Below, piece by piece: positions 58,831-64,000 of a stretch of 64,000 nucleotides of DNA (within the stretch, counting starts at the first letter, position 1; each line of letters starts with the position of its first letter). The DNA is taken from contig NZ_CP061309.1 of the NCBI RefSeq assembly GCF_018687955.1, forward strand, positions 496,001-560,000, read 5' to 3'. This DNA comes from Polynucleobacter ibericus (GTDB taxonomy: Bacteria > Pseudomonadota > Gammaproteobacteria > Burkholderiales > Burkholderiaceae). Under the pieces are notes generated by a model, which worked only from the letters and a program-made list of their open reading frames with translations, ran no database searches and had not been told where the DNA came from. The position numbers were made by a program, and so were the translations under genes.

Positions 58831-59424
58831 ATGACTTCTATCTTGACCTCTTTGGGGCGCACTGTTTTAGCTGGCTTTGTCCTCCTGGTATTGATTATTT
58901 TTGCTTTGGGTGGCAACTTCAGTTCTGCTGAGCTGCCATTTATCTTCCGTTGGTTGCACGTGATGTTTGGTGTGATGTGGATCGGTTTGCTTTGGTATTT
59001 CAACTTCGTGCAAATTCCTTCAATGCCAAAGATTCCTGACGAGCAAAAGCCGGCGATTGGTAAAGTGATTGCGCCAACTGCATTATTTTGGTTCCGTTAT
59101 GCAGCGCTGCTTACCGTCTTAACTGGATTGATCCTGGCGGTTTTGAATGGCTACGCACACCAAGCTTTCACTCTTCAACCTCCATTCCGCGCTATTGGCT
59201 TGGGAATGTGGATTGCCTTGATAATGGCTTTCAACGTTTGGTTCATCATTTGGCCAAATCAAAAACGTGCTCTTGGTATCGTTGCTGTTGAGGCTGATGT
59301 CAAAGCTAAATCTGCACGTGTTGCAATGCTGACATCTCGTTTGAATACAGTGTTATCTATCCCAATGTTGTTCTTGATGGTTGCACAGTCACACAACACT
59401 ACTTGGTTTGTGATTGTTTCCTAA
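58831..59424 (+). CDS. PuuD-like (urate hydroxylase N-terminal) membrane protein
   Basis: Membrane protein matching the N-terminal membrane domain of PuuD (DUF989): FRWLHVMFGVMWIGLLWYFN, WFRYAALLTVLTGL, GMWIALIMAFNVWFIIWPNQ. About five helices. At 197 aa it lacks the C-terminal cytochrome c domain of real PuuD urate oxidases, so urate oxidation is uncertain. His and Trp residues in helices could hold heme (inference). Begins 30 bp after sodB, and its terminator is shared with the convergent reductase gene. Confidence 0.82.
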   Translation: MTSILTSLGRTVLAGFVLLVLIIFALGGNFSSAELPFIFRWLHVMFGVMWIGLLWYFNFVQIPSMPKIPDEQKPAIGKVIAPTALFWFRYAALLTVLTGLILAVLNGYAHQAFTLQPPFRAIGLGMWIALIMAFNVWFIIWPNQKRALGIVAVEADVKAKSARVAMLTSRLNTVLSIPMLFLMVAQSHNTTWFVIVS

Positions 59425-59441
59425 GAAACTAGCTGCTTACA

Positions 59442-59468
59442 AAAAAGGCCCGCAATGCGGGCCTTTTT
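59442..59468. terminator. Bidirectional terminator between PuuD-like gene and rubredoxin reductase
   Basis: A perfect 12-bp stem, AAAAAGGCCCGC with GCGGGCCTTTTT and an AAT loop. A-run and T-run on the two sides let it terminate both convergent transcripts. Its ends are 18 bp after one stop and 16 bp after the other. Confidence 0.88.
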
Positions 59469-59483
59469 GTTTTGCGAATTTTA

Positions 59484-60653
59484 TTAAGCCAGAATGGCTG
59501 GGAGCTCTTTAGTTAAGGCACCACGTTGTGCTGTGGCTGTTCCCATCAGCGCAAAGCCCAATAACTTCCCATCTACCGACTCAAAACGTGCTTCAAGACC
59601 ACCATCGACTGGCGTTGTTACCCACTTGCCTTCAGATCCCTTGGCTGGTGGTGAAACTATGGTTGCTAAGGCAGGGGTTTTGACCATCACTGGCATTGCG
59701 GGGTAGGTGAGTGCAGTCGTTTGGCCTATTAGGGTTGGAGCTAATGCTCTTGCAGCTTGCATGATAGGCATCACATAAGGCAAAACTAAACCTTCAACTT
59801 CAGCACAATCTCCAATGGCAAAGATATTCTTAATATTGGTTTCTAGCTCACGATTTACTTGAATGCCCACTCCGATATTGATCCCAGCCGCTTTGGCTAG
59901 GTCAACTCTAGGCTTGAGGCCAACAGCTGATAAAAAGACATCGCAAGCAATGATCTTGCCATTCGCTAATGTCACTTGCAGAGAGTCTCCCTGCCGATCA
60001 ATTGTTTGAACGGTTGTGGAAAGGTGCCAACGTACTCCGGCTGCACTTAATTTTTCTTGAAGTTCTAGAGCCGCGGCTTCTGGTAAAAGTCGACCTAAGG
60101 CTTGTGGAGCGAGGTCAATCACATCTACTTCATAACCACCCAATACAAGATCGTTGGCAAATTCACATCCAATCAGACCGGCACCTAAAATAGCCACCTT
60201 CTTTTTACCAGTGATGGCATTACGAAAGCGATCGTAGTCTTCCAGATCATTGACTGTGATGACTTCGTTAGCAGCGTTACCTTGCAGAGGTAAGCGAATT
60301 TGATCGGCACCTAGGGCTAACACAAGCTTCCCGTAAGGGAGGATACCTTTATTAGTATGAATGGTTTGTTTACCAGTATCAATTGAGCTGACATCAGTCT
60401 CAGCTAAGACAGTCATTTCCAATTGGGTGACCATACCATCTGCTGGCGTAGAGATTAATTGCGCCGCGTCTTTCTTGCTCGCCAGAGCGGTAGAGAGCAT
60501 TGGCTTGGAATAAAAATAACCTGGCTCCCGCGTTATCAAGGTAATGGAAACCGCTTTATCCAATTTACGGATTTCACGGATAACGGTATAGCCAGCCAAT
60601 CCGCTACCAATGATGACGATTGCTGATTGGGATTGAGGTGTAGTTTGATCCAA
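59484..60653 (-). CDS. FAD-dependent rubredoxin-NAD(+) reductase
   Basis: NAD(P)H-dependent flavoprotein that reduces rubredoxin. VIIGSGLAGYTVIREIR is the FAD Rossmann motif; AILGAGLIGCEFANDLVLGG the NAD motif; FAIGDCAEVEGLVLPYV the C-terminal FAD motif. 389 aa. A 55-aa rubredoxin gene lies 50 bp upstream on the same strand, so the two form a pair. Possible acceptors are oxygen- or peroxide-reducing systems or an alkane hydroxylase (none seen here). Confidence 0.9.
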   Translation of the reverse strand: MDQTTPQSQSAIVIIGSGLAGYTVIREIRKLDKAVSITLITREPGYFYSKPMLSTALASKKDAAQLISTPADGMVTQLEMTVLAETDVSSIDTGKQTIHTNKGILPYGKLVLALGADQIRLPLQGNAANEVITVNDLEDYDRFRNAITGKKKVAILGAGLIGCEFANDLVLGGYEVDVIDLAPQALGRLLPEAAALELQEKLSAAGVRWHLSTTVQTIDRQGDSLQVTLANGKIIACDVFLSAVGLKPRVDLAKAAGINIGVGIQVNRELETNIKNIFAIGDCAEVEGLVLPYVMPIMQAARALAPTLIGQTTALTYPAMPVMVKTPALATIVSPPAKGSEGKWVTTPVDGGLEARFESVDGKLLGFALMGTATAQRGALTKELPAILA

Positions 60654-60703
60654 AGCTGGACTCTCCAGGGTGGCGAAAATATAAAGTAAAAGTGTGTTGG
60701 TGT

Positions 60704-60871
60704 TTAGCTTACTTGAACCATTTCAAAGTCAGCTTTTGCAACACCGCAGTCAGGGCATTCCCAGTCATCAGGCACATCAGCCCAGACTGTTCCAGCAGGA
60801 ATACCATCTTCAGGTATTCCCTTTGCTTCATCGTAAATATAGCCACATACGATACATTGCCAAGTTTTCAT
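60704..60871 (-). CDS. rubA: Rubredoxin
   Basis: 55-aa one-iron electron carrier, found by translating the gap: ATG at 60871, stop TAA at 60704-60706. Iron ligands are Cys6 and Cys9 (QCIVCGYIY) and Cys39 and Cys42 (ECPDCGVAK); the typical [18 protein letters not shown] loop sits between. It is the substrate of the adjacent reductase and is divergent from oxyR over a 199-bp gap. No ORF in another frame competes convincingly: the two short plus-strand frames here have no conserved pattern. Confidence 0.94.
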   Translation of the reverse strand: MKTWQCIVCGYIYDEAKGIPEDGIPAGTVWADVPDDWECPDCGVAKADFEMVQVS

Positions 60872-61034
60872 ATCGATTCCTTAAATAGTGGATTCATTTT
60901 AGATTTAATTTGCCATATTCACTGAGTTGTAAAACTTTTGCTTTTTCGAGTTCTACTTGCATTTAGGCTTTTAGTCATCATTCTTGTGATTTGATTTGTA
61001 CACATAGCATTTATCGCTCTAGTCAATCATTATG

Positions 61035-61070
61035 ATAGTATTTATCTAATAAATCGATAGTAGAGGCTAT
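61035..61070 (+). promoter_or_regulatory. Candidate OxyR autoregulatory site
   Basis: Two ATAG half-sites begin exactly 22 bp apart (61035 and 61057), as in the OxyR consensus ATAG-N7-CTAT repeated every 22 bp. The first reads ATAG-N7-CTAA; the second has CTAT one base early (ATAG-N6-CTAT). A perfect ATTTAT-CTA-ATAAAT dyad overlaps at 61040-61054. The site directly precedes the oxyR start and faces rubA. Sequence-based guess. Confidence 0.4.
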
Positions 61071-61976
61071 ATGGCTTATTTACCATCCTTAAGGCAGCTA
61101 GGGTATTTCGTAGCCTTGGCAAAAGAGCTCAACTTCACGAGAGCGGCCCAAGCTTGTTTCGTGGGGCAATCCACCTTAAGCGCTGGCTTAAAGGAGTTAG
61201 AGGATGCCTTAGGCATCCACCTGGTTGAGCGCGACCGTCAAAATGTATCGATCACTCCCATTGGACTGGAGGTACTTGAGCGTGCCAAACTCATTTTGGC
61301 AGCATCTGAAGATTTGGTGGAATATGCAGGTGCCACTGGTAAGCCGATGACTGCCACAATTCGTTTAGGCGTCATACCAACCATCGCCCCATTTTTATTG
61401 CCTACAGTCTTGCCAGAAATTCGGAAGCGCTTTCCTGATCTCAAAGTTACTTTAAGAGAAGATCTCACCGCAAATTTACTGACTAGATTGGGTGAGCATA
61501 GATTAGATTTTGCGTTGATTGCACTGCCATATGATATCGACGGCCTTATGGTGCGAGAATTATTTGATGATCATTTTTGGTTGGTTGCCAGAGAAGGTGA
61601 CCCTGCATTGAAAGGTAAAGAGGTAACCCTACCTGCAAAGATGGCCGAACGACTTTTATTATTAGAGGAAGGCCATTGTTTGCGCGAGCACAGCTTGCAG
61701 GCTTGTAAGCGTGCTGATATTCGTAAGGCAGAGGGCCTGGAAGCCACTAGCCTATTGACCTTGCTGCAGATGGTGGAGTCTGGCCTTGGTATTGCCTTGC
61801 TGCCTGGAATGGCAGTCAAGAGTAGTTTATTAAGCAACTCTGAATTAGTGGCAAAGGAGTTGGCTGCGCCAGCTCCTAAGCGAGTCATCGCATTAGTTGC
61901 ACGTCAATCGACGGCACATACTCAAGAATTTAACGCGCTGGCCGATTGCATTCGTGATCAGTTTGGAGCAGCTTAA
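61071..61976 (+). CDS. oxyR: LysR-family hydrogen peroxide sensor OxyR
   Basis: Transcription activator of peroxide defence. N-terminal winged helix-turn-helix (LRQLGYFVALAKELNFTRAAQAC) and a C-terminal sensing domain. Cys203 (EEGHCLRE) and Cys212 (LQACKRAD) are nine residues apart, as are the redox Cys199/Cys208 of E. coli OxyR, so disulphide switching is expected. 301 aa. Divergent from rubredoxin; no catalase or alkyl hydroperoxide reductase gene is next to it. Confidence 0.93.
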   Translation: MAYLPSLRQLGYFVALAKELNFTRAAQACFVGQSTLSAGLKELEDALGIHLVERDRQNVSITPIGLEVLERAKLILAASEDLVEYAGATGKPMTATIRLGVIPTIAPFLLPTVLPEIRKRFPDLKVTLREDLTANLLTRLGEHRLDFALIALPYDIDGLMVRELFDDHFWLVAREGDPALKGKEVTLPAKMAERLLLLEEGHCLREHSLQACKRADIRKAEGLEATSLLTLLQMVESGLGIALLPGMAVKSSLLSNSELVAKELAAPAPKRVIALVARQSTAHTQEFNALADCIRDQFGAA

Positions 61977-62060
61977 GTACGTTCGTTAACCGTACAGCAA
62001 GATTAAGCAATTCTTGTTACAGTCAACATCCCAATGCATTACTTACTAAGAAGGCAGCAA

Positions 62061-63161
62061 ATGTCAGGCAAAGAAATCATGTTCACCCCGGTAAGTCTCG
62101 GATCCATTCAATTAAAAAATCGTTTAGTGATGGCACCGCTCACCAGAATGCGTGCAGTTGATGGCGATGTACCGAGCCCATTGGCAAAAGTGTATTACGC
62201 GCAACGTGCGAGTGCTGGATTAATCATTACCGAAGCTACGCAAATTTCCCCTTTGGGTAAAGGTTACCCAGCTACACCCGGAATTTATTCTCCTGAGCAA
62301 ACGGCTGCATGGAAAGAAATCGTTGAAGCAGTACATGCAAAGAGCGGCTCGATTGTTGCGCAGTTATGGCATGTGGGTCGTATCTCTCACTCATCCTTGC
62401 ACCCAGAGCAGGGTGTTCCTGAGGCGCCGTCAGCTATCGCTGCGACTGGTCAAACCTATGGCGCAGATTGGAAGCTGCATAACTATGAGACTCCCACTGC
62501 GATGAGCCTTGAAGATATTACTCGCTTACTGAAGGAGTTTGAAGCAGCAGCGCAAAATGCAAAGACTGCAGGCTTTGATGGCATTGAAATTCATTCAGCA
62601 AATGGTTACTTGTTAGATCAGTTCCTGCAAGATAAAACCAACCAACGTAGCGATGAATATGGGGGCTCGATTGAGAATCGTTTGCGCTTATTGGGCCAAG
62701 TCATTGAAGCTGTAAGCACAGTATTTTCAAGCGATAAGATAGGGGTGCGCCTCTCACCATATGGCACATTTAACGATATAGGTGATAGCGATCCGGTGGC
62801 ATTATTTACAGCGGCAATTACTAAACTCAATACTTATAACTTGGCATATGTCCATATGATTGAGCCTCGCGCTACTAGCGCCGGCGGCGGCGATCAGGTA
62901 AATGAAGGCGCTCCAATTACATCAGAGATATTCCGCGCTGCTTACCAAGGCAAGTTCATCACTGCGGGTGGCTATGACCAGGCAATGGGCGAGAAGGTTT
63001 TAGAGGATGGGTTGGCCGATGCAGTCGCTTATGGTCGCCTCTATATCTCTAATCCCGATTTAGCAGAAAGATTCAAGCAAGGTGCTGCACTTAATCCCTA
63101 TAACCGCGCTACTTTTTATGGCGGCAAAGAGGCTGGCTATACAGACTATCCTAGTCTTTAA
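62061..63161 (+). CDS. Old Yellow Enzyme family alkene reductase
   Basis: FMN/NADPH-dependent ene-reductase similar to NemA/xenobiotic reductase, reducing activated C=C bonds or nitro compounds. FTPVSLGSIQLKNRLVMAPLTRMR, the HVGRISH segment, the EIHSANGYLLDQFLQ block and YGRLYISNPDLAERF are typical. I start at ATG 62061 (MSGKEIMFTP), which has AAGAAGG 6 nt upstream, giving 366 aa; ATG 62034 would add nine residues. Lies 84 bp after oxyR and may be controlled by it (inference). Terminator follows. Confidence 0.92.
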   Translation: MSGKEIMFTPVSLGSIQLKNRLVMAPLTRMRAVDGDVPSPLAKVYYAQRASAGLIITEATQISPLGKGYPATPGIYSPEQTAAWKEIVEAVHAKSGSIVAQLWHVGRISHSSLHPEQGVPEAPSAIAATGQTYGADWKLHNYETPTAMSLEDITRLLKEFEAAAQNAKTAGFDGIEIHSANGYLLDQFLQDKTNQRSDEYGGSIENRLRLLGQVIEAVSTVFSSDKIGVRLSPYGTFNDIGDSDPVALFTAAITKLNTYNLAYVHMIEPRATSAGGGDQVNEGAPITSEIFRAAYQGKFITAGGYDQAMGEKVLEDGLADAVAYGRLYISNPDLAERFKQGAALNPYNRATFYGGKEAGYTDYPSL

Positions 63162-63188
63162 CTAATTAGTCTTTGATTAATCTGAATC

Positions 63189-63222
63189 AATCCCGCCTCT
63201 AAACCAGGCGGGATTATTTTTT
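63189..63222 (+). terminator. Rho-independent terminator after the alkene reductase
   Basis: A 10-bp perfect stem, AATCCCGCCT with AGGCGGGATT, around a 7-base loop, followed by a T-rich run. Its distal arm contains the first two bases of the stop codon of the minus-strand small membrane protein. Confidence 0.85.
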
Positions 63223-63390
63223 GTCTTCGGGATCTTTTAAGAGGTCGTAGTGATTGGCTACTAGAAGTAATGCAATAGATGCACAACCCATTGCAAAAAA
63301 TTGCCATTGATGCAGCATTGCAGTTCCAATCACAGTCATTAAGATTGTCCAGCCAACCGCCATTTTTGCTTTTTTAGATAGTGGCTTCAT
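63214..63390 (-). CDS. Small membrane protein, hypothetical
   Basis: 58 aa, one or two hydrophobic helices (AVGWTILMTVIGTAM and FFAMGCASIALLLVA) with a basic N-terminus (KPLSKKAK) and a charged C-terminus (KDPEDKK), i.e. a typical tiny inner-membrane protein. ATG at 63390, stop at 63214-63216. No family recognised. The neighbouring genes on the same strand suggest one transcript from beyond the window. Confidence 0.55.
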   Translation of the reverse strand: MKPLSKKAKMAVGWTILMTVIGTAMLHQWQFFAMGCASIALLLVANHYDLLKDPEDKK

Positions 63391-63461
63391 TGATGCATCA
63401 CTCCAACTTTGATTTTGATATTGCTTGTATTAAACAAGGTTTTCTGACTAGGGCTAATTTC

Positions 63462-63653
63462 TTAGTTAATGATTCTCACCTTAGCGCTGAGCTCATTTGC
63501 CGTTCCCCGCTTATCTATTTGAGACAGTCTGAGGGCTTCAACTTCAAAGTCCAACTGTCCAGGATGAAATTCTTCATCATTCCGCAGGTGGATGACGTAG
63601 GTCCAGACAAGCTCGCGGCCACGGTTTTTAAAGACATCAACTACGCGTTTCAT
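63462..63653 (-). CDS. Small hypothetical protein
   Basis: 63-aa soluble, highly charged protein (MKRVVDVFKNRGRELVWTY start). A TTG three bases upstream is an alternative start; AAGG is spaced about 8 bases before the ATG. It looks more gene-like than the 112-aa plus-strand frame on the same bases, because of its charged composition and its strand and spacing agreement with both neighbours. I recognise no family. Confidence 0.5.
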   Translation of the reverse strand: MKRVVDVFKNRGRELVWTYVIHLRNDEEFHPGQLDFEVEALRLSQIDKRGTANELSAKVRIIN

Positions 63654-63676
63654 CAAGATCGCCTTTACTGTGAATC

Positions 63677-64000
63677 TTATTTTTTGCTAAAAGATGGTGC
63701 GCTTGCATCCATCTGTTGAGTTAAGTTATTTTTCAGTGCAACTAGGTTTCTAGCTTCAATACGAATAACCCCACCCCTTGGACTATCGATATCAGCAATC
63801 AAGAAAAAAGATACAGAGATAACAAAAGGGAAGATCATGAAGAGACCAGTATTTTTCTCGAAATTTCGGGCGCCAAATCCAACTAGGAGGTTAGCGCAAA
63901 TAGCAATGGCCGCCATCAATACCCAGGCTGTGAAGGGAATTCGATTCCACCAGGCTGCTTGCACATAACCCTGAGAATTAATAACATCATTCATACCAGA
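63677..64000 (-). CDS. Membrane protein, C-terminal part; 5' end outside window
   Basis: The frame runs open to the last base, reading SGMNDVINSQGYVQAAWWNR, so Met at 63994 is probably internal. Three hydrophobic segments are followed by LIADIDSPRGGVIRIEARNL, a block I associate with the C-terminus of DUF4239/bestrophin-like membrane proteins of about 260 aa. Only the C-terminal third would be in the window. Family assignment is tentative and from memory of the motif. Confidence 0.6.
   Translation of the reverse strand, partial: SGMNDVINSQGYVQAAWWNRIPFTAWVLMAAIAICANLLVGFGARNFEKNTGLFMIFPFVISVSFFLIADIDSPRGGVIRIEARNLVALKNNLTQQMDASAPSFSKK

Noticed and set aside
63381..63719. 112-aa plus-strand frame near the window end
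   Set aside because: It overlaps three minus-strand candidates with better start signals and more protein-like composition. I keep some doubt, since none of these is a known family.

Overview
The window looks like a chromosomal segment of a freshwater betaproteobacterium, most likely Polynucleobacter (Burkholderiaceae). The reasons are the moderate GC, tight packing with few gaps, many 1-8 nt gene overlaps, Burkholderiales-type gene order (uppS-cdsA-dxr-rseP-bamA-skp-lpxD-fabZ-lpxA-lpxB-rnhB; ppsR/ppsA; smpB/ratA/rnfH-guaB-guaA) and protein sequences typical of that group. The genus is an inference from gene content; no 16S gene is present. I see no tRNA, rRNA, CRISPR array, insertion sequence or prophage, and no gene-free stretch longer than 300 bp.

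Layout. (1) 1-11.8 kb (+): an envelope super-operon for isoprenoid carrier, phospholipid, MEP pathway, outer-membrane assembly and lipid A, ending with RNase HII and an RNA methyltransferase. (2) 11.8-15.2 kb: divergent ppsR/ppsA, gluconeogenic PEP synthase and its regulator. (3) 15.3-19.5 kb (-): a four-gene Anbu operon (ATP-grasp, Alpha-E, transglutaminase-like, proteasome-like peptidase). This is the least understood system here, and its peptidase carries an unusual lysine-rich tail. (4) 19.6-24.8 kb: smpB, ratA, rnfH, guaB, guaA and a ferritin-like DUF455 protein. (5) 24.8-31.6 kb: an unusual radical SAM protein, a lipoprotein, queE/queD (queuosine), tadA, ldcA, a SOUL-domain protein and rlmJ. 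(6) 31.6-36.2 kb (-): PAP2 phosphatase, GT9, an LPG-synthase-like flippase and GT39, probably an envelope glycolipid cluster. (7) 36.3-40.8 kb: a DUF3047 protein, divergent copA/copZ for copper, and the Fe-S carrier apbC. (8) 40.8-51.7 kb: a respiratory formate dehydrogenase locus. It has assembly factors (DUF3305, DUF3306, a large poly-ferredoxin, TorD-like), a small Tat protein, alpha/beta/gamma subunits, two small unassigned exported proteins, and a convergent tungstate-type ABC transporter. (9) 51.8-57.3 kb: a BFD-like protein, EEP hydrolase, cardiolipin synthase, CoA-transferase, acyl-CoA dehydrogenase and a YqaA-like protein. (10) 57.3-63.2 kb: 3-hydroxybutyrate dehydrogenase, then a redox and oxidative-stress stretch (sodB, a PuuD-like membrane protein, rubredoxin reductase, rubredoxin, oxyR, an Old Yellow Enzyme). 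(11) 63.2-64 kb: small hypothetical genes and one gene cut by the window end.

How the parts connect. The formate dehydrogenase needs Mo/W-cofactor and Fe-S clusters; apbC, the poly-ferredoxin, the TorD-like chaperone and the Tup-like transporter all plausibly serve it. The Anbu cluster combines a predicted peptide-bond-forming or ligase-type enzyme with a thiol peptidase fold and a proteasome-like peptidase, which suggests a peptide tagging or processing pathway whose substrate is unknown. Overlapping convergent stop codons, TTG starts and short divergent spacers are consistent with genome streamlining.
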